Assembly: GCA_050950785.1 (NCBI GenBank)
Contig: JBMNIG010000029.1
Coordinates: 1 to 64,000 of the forward strand
DNA from: JAAYOS01 sp050950785
GTDB lineage: Bacteria > Bacillota > Clostridia > Oscillospirales > JAAYOS01
Reading direction: 5' to 3'
DNA length: 64,000 nt
The position numbers and the translations under genes are program-made. Shown piece after piece: positions 16,642 to 26,109 of the stretch; positions within the stretch are counted from its first letter, which is position 1; every line of letters starts with the position of its first letter. The notes beneath the pieces were generated by a model. That model was not told where the DNA came from, did not search any database, and worked only from the letters and a program-made list of their open reading frames with translations.

Positions 16642-17472
16642 TCACAGGTTCAGTACATCCTTCAAGTAAATCCTCGAAACCTCGGCGGAATGGAAGTTAC
16701 ATACTTCCGGTCGATCCAGCTCAACGCATAAAATGCCATCATATCCAACTTCCTCCAACGCTGCTTTAACAGCCGGGAAGTTTATAGTGCCGTGGCCAAG
16801 GGCGCGGAAGGTCGCCATTTTTTCTCTACCTTCAGCCTTGGAAAGCGCATAAGTGTCCACGTCCTTCAAATGCATATAGGCGATACGGTCGCCGTACTGG
16901 CGGATTATATCAACAGGATCGATCCCCGCGAGTGTGGTGTGGGCGGTATCAAAGCAGAACGAGACATACTGCGGATCGGTATGAGCGGCAAAATAATCAA
17001 TATCGCTCTGCGAGAATACGCAGGTTCCGTAATGTGGATGGAAGCAAACTGTTACACCGCGCTCTTTGGCGTAAGCACCTAGTTTATTGGCGATCTCACA
17101 TGTCTTATCTATCATTTCTGTATTGGTTGGTCGCTCGATGGGACCATCGTCTCCGAATCCGGCGTTTTGGCAGTTGTACCATTTACCACCTATTGCAGCA
17201 AGGAAATCAACTTGCTTTTTTGCAATCTCCAGCGACTTTTCCACATCAAAGGTGAAATGGCCATAAAGGTTGACAAGCTCCACGCCGCAATCTTTGGTAA
17301 GCTGCACCAACTCTTCCGGATTGTCGGCATAGAAATCCCGGATAAAAGCGAAGTTTTCTACGTAATCATACCCAAGGAACTTGCATTCGCGAAATGACTG
17401 TTCAAGTTGTCTTTTGGCTATTTGCGGATCTCTGGCGGCGATCCATGTCCATCCGGTATATGCTACTTTCAT
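16642..17472 (-). CDS. Sugar phosphate isomerase/epimerase (TIM barrel)
   Basis: A xylose-isomerase-like TIM-barrel protein (AP-endonuclease 2 fold) of 276 residues, of the IolE/hydroxypyruvate isomerase type. Metal-site features are visible: FHPHYG, CFDTAHTTLAGIDP, YMHLKDVD, GHGTINFPAV and ELDRPE. I choose ATG 17472 (MKVAYTGW) because GGAGG lies just upstream, not the longer frame from 17526. It follows the Gfo/Idh dehydrogenase in the same operon, and together they probably interconvert a keto-inositol or other cyclic/oxidised sugar. Confidence 0.87.
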   Translation of the reverse strand: MKVAYTGWTWIAARDPQIAKRQLEQSFRECKFLGYDYVENFAFIRDFYADNPEELVQLTKDCGVELVNLYGHFTFDVEKSLEIAKKQVDFLAAIGGKWYNCQNAGFGDDGPIERPTNTEMIDKTCEIANKLGAYAKERGVTVCFHPHYGTCVFSQSDIDYFAAHTDPQYVSFCFDTAHTTLAGIDPVDIIRQYGDRIAYMHLKDVDTYALSKAEGREKMATFRALGHGTINFPAVKAALEEVGYDGILCVELDRPEVCNFHSAEVSRIYLKDVLNL

Positions 17473-17506
17473 TGATAAAACCTCCACTCTATTAGTTTTC
17501 TCCTTG

Positions 17507-18721
17507 TTATTGATCCAGAATACCATGCATGGTATTGTTCACCATGGGAGCTGTACGCTCATATTTTGTCTTGAGCGGTATGTAAGTGCCGCGCTCACAA
17601 GATTTTGAAAAGCTTGTCAAAATCTCAAGAACATGATGCTGCTGCTGATAGTTTGCACGGAAATCCCGTCCCGTTCGAATAGCTTTGCACATATCCGCAA
17701 GACCCAAAGCCCGGGAATTTTCGGAGTAATCGAAAAGCAGCGGCATCTCTTTATATCCTTCATAGAAATTCGGGATCGTTTTACGTGCCAGTGCAGGGTC
17801 GGTCTTTGGCGCAGCCGCCATATCTTCAGGACGGAGTAGCAAAACCGGGCCTCCAAATGTATTGGGGTCAGGAACGATCAAAGTTCCACGGGTGCCATAG
17901 ACCTCAAATCTAGCCTGCGCATGGGGTGGATAATAAACGTCAAAAGTTGTGAAAATCTGAGCGATTGCACCGTTGGAAAACTCGATATTGCCCGACAGGT
18001 GAGTGTCCACATCAACATCGATGATCTCGCCGCGGTGCGGTGCGGAAGTGATGGTTCTCTGAGCAAATGATTTTTTTGTCATGCCCATAACGCCTTTTGC
18101 TTCGCCCAGCAGCTGTACAAGGGCAGTCACATAATATGGCCCCATATCCATCATTGGGCCGCCGCCGCGTTTATAGTAAAATTCGGGGTCAGGGTGCCAT
18201 GTTTCATGACCATGGCAAACCATCGCGCAGTTGGCACCGATTACGTCACCGATCATGCCGTTATCAATCAGATTACGTGCAGTTTGGATACCTGCGCCCA
18301 TAAAGGTGTCGGGCGCGCCACCGAGCATAAGGCCGGAATCTTTGGCAAGTGCCACTAGCTCATCGGCTTCTTGCATATCCACAGCCAAGGGTTTTTCGGA
18401 ATAAACATGTTTGCCGTGTAAAAGTGCCTGCTTTGTAACTTCGTAATGCTCATACGGACGGGTCAGATTGAGGACAACTTCGACGTCAGGATCGTTAAAT
18501 GCCTCGTACATATCGGCATAAATTTTCGGAGTCGCAACCTTCGCGCCTTTTTTCTGCTCTTCTTTTATGTATGCAACACCGTTTTCCGCTCTCTCCGATA
18601 TCAAATCGCATACACCAATAAGCTCAACTTCACGAAAAGAGTGGATGATATTTTTCAAATAGATGCCGCTAATGGCACCAACACCGATCATTGCAACTTT
18701 GACCGGTCTTGTTTTGCTCAT
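17507..18721 (-). CDS. Gfo/Idh/MocA family oxidoreductase
   Basis: An NAD(P)-dependent sugar dehydrogenase of 404 residues. The Rossmann motif GVGAISGIY lies near the N-terminus, the catalytic YSEKPLA motif in the first third and a Gfo/Idh C-terminal sheet domain (MMDMGPYYVTAL) follows. ATG 18721 is preferred over TTG 18730, which abuts the AAAGGG ribosome site. It is first in a minus-strand pair with the isomerase and diverges from the AraC gene, whose product probably regulates it. Confidence 0.88.
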   Translation of the reverse strand: MSKTRPVKVAMIGVGAISGIYLKNIIHSFREVELIGVCDLISERAENGVAYIKEEQKKGAKVATPKIYADMYEAFNDPDVEVVLNLTRPYEHYEVTKQALLHGKHVYSEKPLAVDMQEADELVALAKDSGLMLGGAPDTFMGAGIQTARNLIDNGMIGDVIGANCAMVCHGHETWHPDPEFYYKRGGGPMMDMGPYYVTALVQLLGEAKGVMGMTKKSFAQRTITSAPHRGEIIDVDVDTHLSGNIEFSNGAIAQIFTTFDVYYPPHAQARFEVYGTRGTLIVPDPNTFGGPVLLLRPEDMAAAPKTDPALARKTIPNFYEGYKEMPLLFDYSENSRALGLADMCKAIRTGRDFRANYQQQHHVLEILTSFSKSCERGTYIPLKTKYERTAPMVNNTMHGILDQ

Positions 18722-18904
18722 GGCTTTCAACCCTTTCTCAATTTTATTTTCAGGAAGGCTTTATACGAATTGCCTATACTTTTAGTAATCTCTACTTGTA
18801 CTATAATATAAATTGATGTAAAATACATGTCAAAAGGTGATTAAATTGTGCCAAAAGTTGCGGTCTTCTTATTATAAGAAGGTGTTTTTGAAAGCGGTGG
18901 TTTT

Positions 18905-19708
18905 TTGAAAGCTTTTTTGGAGACCCGTGAAGAAAAGTTTCTTGCACAGCAGTCACGAGGATTTTCCTTTGCGCTGCATCTGCATCCTCAATTAGAGCTG
19001 CTGTTGGTTCGGTCCGGCGAATTGACAGTTTACATACGAAACCAGGCTAAAACCTTGACTGCCGGAAGTCTCGCTGTTATTTTCCCAAACCAAATCCATA
19101 GCTACGATGCAGCTGATTTATCGGAAAGTCATATCACAATGGTAATATCCGATCTTGCTTATACCGGTGGTTATATAGATACATTAATGAATCACCATCC
19201 GGTGAATCCCTTTATATGTGCAAAACAGCTGCACCCGAATATTCATTATGCTATAGAAGAGATGGCAAAGGAACATAAAACAGCTAGGGACAGTAGCGTT
19301 TATGCTCCGCTGATTCAGCTGGTTTTTGCACGTGTTTTACCTGAACTTACTTTAAGGCGAAATCGCAGCTCTGATTATCAGGAATTGACATGGAAGATCG
19401 TTCATTATGTAAACGAGCATTTTTCTCAGCCTCTTACATTGGAGACACTTGCTCGTGAAATCGGCGTAAATAAGTATCATCTTTCTCATTTGTTCTCAGA
19501 GAAAATCGGACAAAACTTTCGTTCTTACTTATCCGGTATTCGTTTATCCTACGCATGCAGTATGCTGTCAGAAACTAATCGTTCGGTCAGCGATATCGCA
19601 GAAGAATCGGGGTTTGAAAGTCAGCGCACGTTTTTCCGAGTATTTCAAAAGAAATATGGCACGACTCCTCTAAAGTACCGCCGGTCAAAACAACAAGAGT
19701 TGAGATAG
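18905..19708 (+). CDS. AraC-family transcriptional regulator
   Basis: A 267-residue regulator with an N-terminal cupin-like sensor (HLHPQLELLLVRSGELTV, ending HSYDA) and a C-terminal double helix-turn-helix (LARE.GVNKYHLSHLFSEKIGQNF; VSDIAEESGFESQRTFFRVFQKKYG). The start is TTG 18905. It is divergent from the Gfo/Idh and isomerase genes across about 180 bases, the usual arrangement for a regulator controlling adjacent sugar catabolism. The inducer is unknown. Confidence 0.88.
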   Translation: MKAFLETREEKFLAQQSRGFSFALHLHPQLELLLVRSGELTVYIRNQAKTLTAGSLAVIFPNQIHSYDAADLSESHITMVISDLAYTGGYIDTLMNHHPVNPFICAKQLHPNIHYAIEEMAKEHKTARDSSVYAPLIQLVFARVLPELTLRRNRSSDYQELTWKIVHYVNEHFSQPLTLETLAREIGVNKYHLSHLFSEKIGQNFRSYLSGIRLSYACSMLSETNRSVSDIAEESGFESQRTFFRVFQKKYGTTPLKYRRSKQQELR

Positions 19709-20047
19709 GATCAACGGCTATAGGTTGCACAAAAAATACTTGTGATATCTTAGAATAGCAGCATATACCGGGTAACTCATATACTTCGGGTTTTGGACTC
19801 TCGTATCACAAAAACACCCTAATAGTAGTGTCGTTGCAAAGCATCTGATGATAAAAAGTAAAAAATGATATTTCAGATATAGAAGAGGTCGGAAGTAGTC
19901 ATTGCTTTCGACTTCAAATTTTTGTACAATAATTACAATACGATATTGAAAGGATGGTTAAATATGTTAAATAGGGAAAACTAAGTTTTAAGGTTTACTG
20001 GATGGCGAAATATCTTGATTTGACTAAAACTGTGGAGGTAAATCTAA
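19709..20047. other. Intergenic leader of the GH43 gene
   Basis: No gene over 20 codons. A GTCGGAAG/CTTTCGAC stem sits at 19888-19912. GTGGAGGT just before ATG 20048 is the ribosome site. I cannot place a confident promoter. Confidence 0.35.
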
Positions 20048-21850
20048 ATGAAGTACTACTGTAACCCGCTAAATGTGGAGTATAGGTATCAGTTTAACAA
20101 GAACAGGGAAGATGGAAGTCTGCAGATAAACCGGGAAGCAGCCGACCCGTCCATGATCCTCTTCAAGGACAAATACTATATTTTTGCGTCCATGACACTT
20201 GGCGTGTATGTATCCGATGATATGGTAACGTGGGAGTACCACAGATTGCCGACAAACTTGCCCCTCTATGACTATGCACCCGATGTGCGGGTAATAGGTG
20301 ACTATGTATATTTCAGTGCCTCAAGGAGATCGGAAAACTGCGACTTTTATCGCACGAAAGATGTTATCAACGGTCCATATGAGGAGTTTAAGGGAACATT
20401 TCCTTTCTGGGATCCCCACTTGTTTGAGGAAGATGGAAGGATATATTTTTACTGGGGCTGCTCAAATGTGACTCCGATTTATGGTGTGGAACTCGATCCC
20501 GACGATATGACCCCTATTGGAGAGCCAAAGGAGCTGATCTTTGGTGACAATAAAATAAGGGGCTTTGAGCGCTTCGGTGAAAATCATGGTGCTTCAACAG
20601 ACGAAGAAGAAATTGAGTCAAAAGTTCAGCAAATGATAAAAAGATTGGGCGCCAAAGAAGAAGATTTGTCACCGGAGCAACTTACGATGCTTCGTGCATA
20701 CATGAGCAACGATCCATATATCGAAGGCCCATGGATGAATAAGCATTATGGCAAGTATTATCTTCAGTATGCATGCCCAGGAACTCAGTTTAATATATAC
20801 GCAGATGGTGTGTATGTGTCTGATGATCCATTAGGTCCATTTGAACCTGCAGCAAATAATCCGTTTTCGTATAAGCCCGGTGGATTCATACCCGGCGCAG
20901 GTCACGGTTCTACGATGGAAGATAAACACGGGAACTTGTGGCACACAGCTACTATGCGTATAAGTATGAATCATGATTTTGAGCGCCGCCTTGGCATATG
21001 GCCCGCAGGATTTGACAAAGACGGCGAGCTTTTCTGCGATCAGCGTTTCGGGGACTGGCCTTTGAAAGTGGAACAAGGGAAGATGGAGCCCTTTGCTGAT
21101 CCTGAATGGTATCTGCTAAGCTATGGCAAAAAGGCATCGGCCTCGTCCTTTGTTGAAGGAAATGAACCTGAAAACGCTGTTGATGAAAATGTCCAGACAT
21201 GGTGGCGCGCGGCGACTGCCGATCCGGGTGAGTGGTTGGAAGTCGACCTTGGAAAGGCTTACGACGTCCGGGCTATACAGGTCAACTTCGCTGATGACAA
21301 GCTTGAGATAGACCTTCCGGAAGGTGCTCAATTCCAAGGTGAGATCTTCTCCCAGCGCTATATTGACGACGCTGCTCAAACTACCAGATGGTCCCTTATG
21401 GGTTCGCTGGATGGTGATGAATATTTCATGATAGAGGACAAGTCGGAAGTTGATACTGACCTGCCGCATGATCTCATTGTGCGCGAAGAGGGTATTCAGG
21501 TAAGATATTTGAAACTTACAGTTTACAACCTGCCATATAACCAGCCGGCATGCGTATCAGGACTACGTGTATTTGGTATTGGCGATGGTGAAAAGCCTGC
21601 AGTACCTGAATTTGTCGCGGAACGTATAAGTGACCTTGATATGGATGTTCAAATCAAGGGCGGCGGAGCCGTTGGGTATAACATTCTCTGGGGACACCAA
21701 GAGGATAAACTTTATCACAGCTATATGGTGTTTGGAGCTGAACAGCGCATTGGAGCTTTGGTCAGGGGACAGGATTACTATGTCCGCGTCGATGCTTTCA
21801 ACGAATCCGGTATTACCAAAGGAAAGACTGTAAAACTCAACTCTGTATAA
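20048..21850 (+). CDS. Glycoside hydrolase family 43-type enzyme with F5/8C (CBM32-like) domain
   Basis: A 600-residue protein. Residues 1-350 form a five-bladed propeller of the GH43 type (arabinosidase/xylosidase): REAADPSMILFKDKYYIFAS gives the general base Asp, YDYAPDVRVIGDYVYFSAS the pKa-modulating Asp, and GPWMNKHYGKYYLQYA follows IEGP. Residues about 355-510 form a discoidin-like F5/8C carbohydrate-binding domain (ASASSFVEGNEPENAVDEN..WWRA) and the C-terminus is fibronectin-like. There is no signal peptide, so it should act on imported oligosaccharides. It is monocistronic. Substrate is uncertain. Confidence 0.85.
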   Translation: MKYYCNPLNVEYRYQFNKNREDGSLQINREAADPSMILFKDKYYIFASMTLGVYVSDDMVTWEYHRLPTNLPLYDYAPDVRVIGDYVYFSASRRSENCDFYRTKDVINGPYEEFKGTFPFWDPHLFEEDGRIYFYWGCSNVTPIYGVELDPDDMTPIGEPKELIFGDNKIRGFERFGENHGASTDEEEIESKVQQMIKRLGAKEEDLSPEQLTMLRAYMSNDPYIEGPWMNKHYGKYYLQYACPGTQFNIYADGVYVSDDPLGPFEPAANNPFSYKPGGFIPGAGHGSTMEDKHGNLWHTATMRISMNHDFERRLGIWPAGFDKDGELFCDQRFGDWPLKVEQGKMEPFADPEWYLLSYGKKASASSFVEGNEPENAVDENVQTWWRAATADPGEWLEVDLGKAYDVRAIQVNFADDKLEIDLPEGAQFQGEIFSQRYIDDAAQTTRWSLMGSLDGDEYFMIEDKSEVDTDLPHDLIVREEGIQVRYLKLTVYNLPYNQPACVSGLRVFGIGDGEKPAVPEFVAERISDLDMDVQIKGGGAVGYNILWGHQEDKLYHSYMVFGAEQRIGALVRGQDYYVRVDAFNESGITKGKTVKLNSV

Positions 21851-21960
21851 TATCTGGTTGGCAATGGCCGTCATTTATGTTTGTGGTAAAAACATAAAAT
21901 TGGCGGCCTTGTACTTATACTTGAGCGAATTATGATTCTAGAATCATGAAGGAGGAAGTT

Positions 21961-22350
21961 ATGATGAAAGCTGTAATCAACCTTATTACGATTTGGACAA
22001 ATGATATTGACAGAATGAAAAGCTTTTATACTCAAGTACTTGGATTCGAGATCAAAAGTGACCTCGGTGGTTACGTTGAGTTTGAAAGCAGTGGTGTTAG
22101 ATTTGCGATATGTAAGAGAAGTGTAATATACCAGTATAGTGATGAGTATTGGAGAAAAGCATCTGGGCAGGCTTTTGAATTAGCTTTTCCATGCGAGGAT
22201 CCCGATGATGTAGATGGATCATACAAAAAGTTGGTTGAGATGGGGGCGACACCTGTTCATCCACCGGAAAATATGCCATGGAATCAGAGAACCGCGCTTT
22301 TTGCAGACCCGGATGGAAATATACATGAGATTTTTTCCGATATAATATAG
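21961..22350 (+). CDS. VOC (glyoxalase-fold) family protein
   Basis: A 129-residue vicinal-oxygen-chelate protein with two beta-alpha-beta modules: LITIWTNDIDRMKSFYTQVLGF at the start and DPDGNIHEIF at the end, which carries the usual metal-binding Glu. I choose ATG 21961 because AAGGAGGAAG sits just upstream, overlapping the earlier ATG 21946. Members bind small metabolites or antibiotics; the specific role is unknown. Confidence 0.8.
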   Translation: MMKAVINLITIWTNDIDRMKSFYTQVLGFEIKSDLGGYVEFESSGVRFAICKRSVIYQYSDEYWRKASGQAFELAFPCEDPDDVDGSYKKLVEMGATPVHPPENMPWNQRTALFADPDGNIHEIFSDII

Positions 22351-22405
22351 AACACAAGTTATTCATAGTTATAGTGTAAGATACATAAGAGAAGGGGTAC
22401 TTTCT

Positions 22406-23281
22406 ATGACGATTAGGGAACTGTGCGATGCAATCGAGCTGCAAAGCGAAATCAAGAATGAAGTAATATCATATTATGATAGCTTGGACTTTGAGGAAGC
22501 GCTTGGGAAGATCGATGAGGCTGTAGGCACTGATACCAGTATACAAGATGCCGTGCAAAAGGTGTTTGAAATCTTAGCGCCGGATGATAGAAATATAAAG
22601 ATGTTGACCTACATGTTACATTGCGCACTGAAAGCTTATGATAAGTATAAGCAGCTTGAAATAGCGGATGATATTTTTATAGCTACGATGCGTTGTTTCA
22701 CACGCTTCATTGGTGAATGTTATGCGAAGACGGGCACCTATGCCTTTGACAGGGGATGGTGGACCGGAAGACAGGTTTCAATGAAGCTCTTCAGAATCGG
22801 CGAACTGGAATATGAAATGACGAACTGGAAAAGCGAGCCGGTAATCAGTATACATATCCCCTCCGATTCCGATATATCACATGAAAAATGCGTGGAATCT
22901 ATAAAACAGGCAAAGGATTTCTTTATCAAGTACTTTCCCGATTATTCAAACTGTAAATATATTTGCGACTCATGGCTTTTGTCACCGACCTTAAAGGAGC
23001 TTCTGCCCGGAACGTCGAGAATTATTGGCTTTCAGAATATGTTTGATATAGTTGAATCAAAACCTGACTCGGAGAGTTTTCTAGAATGGGTATACCGAAT
23101 AAATGCATTTGAATTTGTGCCTAAAGAAAACGATGCCGGCGAAGTTGAAATGGTATATCAGAAGAAGGATATAAACTTTGATGAGTTGCCTGAAGATACT
23201 TCTTTGCAGAAGAACATCAAGTCGCACATCAAAGCCGGCGGCAAAATCGGCGATGCATTTGGGATTTTGAAAACAGTATAA
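22406..23281 (+). CDS. Acyltransferase-domain protein (DUF5596-like)
   Basis: A 291-residue cytoplasmic protein similar to clostridial acyltransferase-domain proteins of the DUF5596 type, recognised by FDRGWWTGRQVSMKLFRIG followed by LEYEM and a C-terminal half with SWLLSPTLKELLP. It has a GNAT-like architecture but I cannot identify a substrate. ATG 22406 follows AGAAGGGGTACT. It may be co-transcribed with the VOC gene 55 bases upstream. A shared hairpin ends it. Confidence 0.65.
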   Translation: MTIRELCDAIELQSEIKNEVISYYDSLDFEEALGKIDEAVGTDTSIQDAVQKVFEILAPDDRNIKMLTYMLHCALKAYDKYKQLEIADDIFIATMRCFTRFIGECYAKTGTYAFDRGWWTGRQVSMKLFRIGELEYEMTNWKSEPVISIHIPSDSDISHEKCVESIKQAKDFFIKYFPDYSNCKYICDSWLLSPTLKELLPGTSRIIGFQNMFDIVESKPDSESFLEWVYRINAFEFVPKENDAGEVEMVYQKKDINFDELPEDTSLQKNIKSHIKAGGKIGDAFGILKTV

Positions 23282-23290
23282 ATGATGAAG

Positions 23291-23321
23291 CAGGACCGTT
23301 CATTGCTCATGAGCGGTCCTG
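23291..23321. terminator. Bidirectional hairpin terminator
   Basis: CAGGACCG (23291-23298) pairs with CGGTCCTG (23314-23321) between two convergent genes. The T-tract is weak. Confidence 0.6.
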
Positions 23322-23374
23322 GTGGTATATTGTGAATGATACACTGTGAACGATCTCGATCTATGAGAGTCTCA

Positions 23375-24985
23375 TTACTCGTACCGGAACATCTTCAGCT
23401 TGAGTGCTGATGGGAACGAGCCAAGAATGTGGATATAACCCTCGTCACCGTTTAGAATACGGCCACGGACCCACTTATTATCAATATATTGCCCCTCTTC
23501 TTTGCGTTCAAGTCCCACGGCACATCCGTCATTGAGTTTTGGAAGGACTTCGATTCTGCTGCTTACACCTACAACAACAAATTCATCAGGTGACAACTCT
23601 ACGATAAATCCACCTGCCACAGGAGTTCCGGGTTGTTTTTGCGGCTGTCTCATGAAGAAACTGCCTCCGGCCCCCGTGTATGTCACCTTAATGTAGTACT
23701 TTTCAAGTTCAATGATCTTGCCCGGCTCGTTCTGTTCCAGGAAAGCATGGATCTTGTTATTCTTATGTGCATCCCGGATCACTTCGGACATATTGGAAAT
23801 CATCTGATAGGCTTTTGCAAGCATTGGGCCCGCGGGTGACTTTCTGTCTGCCATCGAGGCGGGATCGATATTTAGCATTTGCAATACTTCTGCATTTGCA
23901 CCCGAAGATGAAGCAAAGAGATCCTCAATTCCAAATGGAGCAAAGCAGAGAGCGTTGTGCTGTCCGATTGCATAGAACAGGAAAGGCGTGGCATCTTCGG
24001 TGGAGCGCACTTCCGGTATAAATAGAGGATTGCCGTCTGTTGCATATTCATCGCAGACATCGCGATAATTATCTACATAGATATCGGGAGCGTAGAAGTC
24101 GACAGAGGGGGCTACCAAACGCCACAAACGCATCATCTTAGCGATAGGGCCGCCACTCGGATAGTTTCCGGTGATCTCGGGGAACTGTTCGAGCCAAGCG
24201 TTTACGTACATTGGTAAGGGATATTCTTCTTTGCCCTCTTTTACAATGTGTTCTATTGCTTTTGCGTAGTGGTATGCCATAAAGTATTCATCGGCATCTA
24301 TTCCGAAAGCCTCCGCCCAGTTACCTTTGACGCCGTATTCAGCTGAAACTTCCGGGGGGATTTCAGAGTAGAAAACTGAGTTTGCATAGTCGGAATAGTC
24401 ACGTGATGAGCCTAATACTCCTATTTCATTTTCGACTTGCATTACGATAACGGTATTTTGCTCGCTGTCGTACTCGCGTATATGACGCATCAATGCTCTA
24501 TAGGCCCGTGCATCAGCTTCGTAGGCAGCAACGCAAAGTGGAGAGATACAGTCAATCACTGCACTACTTCCGCTTTCGGGCAATAATCTAGCTGAAGCGG
24601 CTTGACTTCCTCCCTTGCGGACACGGAAATACTTCTTACTGTCATTTTTGACCCATCCCGGGACATAGGTTGACATTCCATTTTTCCATAGTCCAAACCA
24701 CAAAAAGACGATCCTCATATTTTCGCGCCTAGCCTGATCTATCAGTCCATCAACTAGCGTGAAGTCGAAAACACCTTCTTCGGGCTCTACACATTCCCAA
24801 TAGACCGGCATTATAACACAGTTCATGTTCAGCGGACGCAGTGCAGGCCACACAACATTATCCATGTATTCGAGACTTGATGAGCTTGAGTTGTGTATCT
24901 CGCCCGACAAAGCAACAAATGGTTTGCCATCAACATAAAGAGTAGTATTCTTTCCTTTTCCTTCGAGGTATGGAATTTTACTCAT
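23375..24985 (-). CDS. GH35-like beta-galactosidase family protein
   Basis: A 536-residue clan GH-A glycoside hydrolase, resembling GH35/DUF5597 proteins of gut and digester anaerobes. After ATG 24985 (preceded by GGAAGAAG) the substrate-entry text GKPFVALSGEIHNSSSSSLEYM appears in its conserved place; the acid/base Glu is in VENE (about 184-187) and the likely nucleophile in IPEVRS (about 325). No signal peptide, so intracellular. It stands alone between two terminators/promoter regions. Exact specificity is uncertain. Confidence 0.82.
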   Translation of the reverse strand: MSKIPYLEGKGKNTTLYVDGKPFVALSGEIHNSSSSSLEYMDNVVWPALRPLNMNCVIMPVYWECVEPEEGVFDFTLVDGLIDQARRENMRIVFLWFGLWKNGMSTYVPGWVKNDSKKYFRVRKGGSQAASARLLPESGSSAVIDCISPLCVAAYEADARAYRALMRHIREYDSEQNTVIVMQVENEIGVLGSSRDYSDYANSVFYSEIPPEVSAEYGVKGNWAEAFGIDADEYFMAYHYAKAIEHIVKEGKEEYPLPMYVNAWLEQFPEITGNYPSGGPIAKMMRLWRLVAPSVDFYAPDIYVDNYRDVCDEYATDGNPLFIPEVRSTEDATPFLFYAIGQHNALCFAPFGIEDLFASSSGANAEVLQMLNIDPASMADRKSPAGPMLAKAYQMISNMSEVIRDAHKNNKIHAFLEQNEPGKIIELEKYYIKVTYTGAGGSFFMRQPQKQPGTPVAGGFIVELSPDEFVVVGVSSRIEVLPKLNDGCAVGLERKEEGQYIDNKWVRGRILNGDEGYIHILGSFPSALKLKMFRYE

Positions 24986-25078
24986 GGACTTCTTCCTTTC
25001 ATCAACAAAGTAATCTTTACATTTTTTATTATACCATACAAATGAAGACAATAGTAAAGAAAAGCATATAATTGTTTA

Positions 25079-25310
25079 TAATTGTATACGTTATCTGGAC
25101 AAGGGTGGACAAGGACACATGTTCCTTCTCCACTATCCCGCTGTCCGTTTCGCAGAGCAATGTACCCGTTCCTTGTCCGCTCATCGCCTAGACAATATGC
25201 CTGCCCCCCCTGTCCACCATGACTAAAGTTCTACCCAATCGCCGGGAAGATAGACATGTCTCTTTGTTCATCCACCCCTGTCCACCTTGCTATATTTTCG
25301 CATAATTGTA
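25079..25310. repeat. C-rich intergenic stretch with inverted GGACAAGG / CCTTGTCC
   Basis: GGACAAGG occurs near 25107 and its complement CCTTGTCC near 25172; GGGTGGACA near 25102 has complements CTGTCCACC near 25219 and 25278. A GC-rich palindromic block of about 200 bases results, unlike the surrounding AT-rich spacers. No coding frame is supported. Confidence 0.35.
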
Positions 25311-25319
25311 ATATAAGTG

Positions 25320-25348
25320 TTGATTAATAGCACTTTAAATAGTATAGT
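25320..25348 (+). promoter_or_regulatory. Promoter of desulfoferrodoxin gene
   Basis: TTGATT (25320-25325) and TATAGT (25343-25348) are separated by 17 bases, a good housekeeping promoter about 45 bases before the start codon. Confidence 0.65.
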
Positions 25349-25396
25349 GATTACACAACACTTATAAGTCGGGAACAATTTTGAGGAGGATATTGT

Positions 25397-25765
25397 ATGA
25401 AGTTCTTTATGTGTGAAGTATGCGGTAATTTCGTAGAAATGATCAAGGAAAGTGGAGCACCTATGTCATGCTGTGGGCAGCATATGACAGAACTTATTCC
25501 CGGCACTATTGACGCTTCGGTGGAGAAGCATGTCCCCGTTTATACAGTGGAGGGGAACCTTGTTCATGTGAATGTCGGGGAAGTGGATCACCCCATGGTT
25601 CCTGAGCATTATATTGAGTGGATAGCACTTGAAACCAAGTCCGGAACTCAGCGAAAGAAACTGAATCCCGGTGAGGCCCCTCGCGCCACATTTGCCCTTG
25701 TTGATGGTGACGAAGTCGTTGCAGCCTATGAATACTGCAACCTGCACGGCCTTTGGAAGGGCTAA
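25397..25765 (+). CDS. dfx: Desulfoferrodoxin (superoxide reductase)
   Basis: A 122-residue class I (2Fe) superoxide reductase that reduces superoxide to peroxide in the cytoplasm of anaerobes. The desulforedoxin-like centre has C6, C9, C25 and C26; the catalytic square-pyramidal iron site has H45, H65, H71, C114 and H117. All ligands are intact. ATG follows GAGGAGGATATT. It is monocistronic with its own promoter. Confidence 0.95.
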   Translation: MKFFMCEVCGNFVEMIKESGAPMSCCGQHMTELIPGTIDASVEKHVPVYTVEGNLVHVNVGEVDHPMVPEHYIEWIALETKSGTQRKKLNPGEAPRATFALVDGDEVVAAYEYCNLHGLWKG

Positions 25766-25996
25766 GTAACACCAACGCCAAAATCATTAAATTAGTAATA
25801 GCAAATTGCCTTCGACAATATATTGGTCGGAGGCAATTATTAAAAGCGAACGGTTTTCCGGTCTTAGTTTTCTTAAACGCTTTTCTGCATAGTCGGAGTA
25901 TATTTCAAACAGGATGCATAACTAAAATCGTCTTTAAACTTACTGTTGCAAACACGAAATTACCTTTTCATTTTTTCAAGAAATATCTTAAAACGC

Positions 25997-26027
25997 TTGA
26001 CTTTGAGTTAAGTTTAAAGTGTATTAT
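25997..26027 (+). promoter_or_regulatory. MerR-type promoter (19-bp spacer) of aldo/keto reductase
   Basis: TTGACT (25997-26002) and TATTAT (26022-26027) are separated by 19 bases, and the spacer begins with CTTTGAG followed by an imperfect mirrored half (TTTAAAG). Over-long spacers with a dyad are the hallmark of MerR-activated promoters. The same CTTGACTTTGAG text occurs in the promoter of the MerR gene at 38.9 kb. Confidence 0.6.
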
Positions 26028-26109
26028 GTTATTGTATATTAAATAGAGGTATCAATATACACATGTTAGGCAGTGGAATTTAAGTAGTATAATACAAGGG
26101 GGATCAAAC

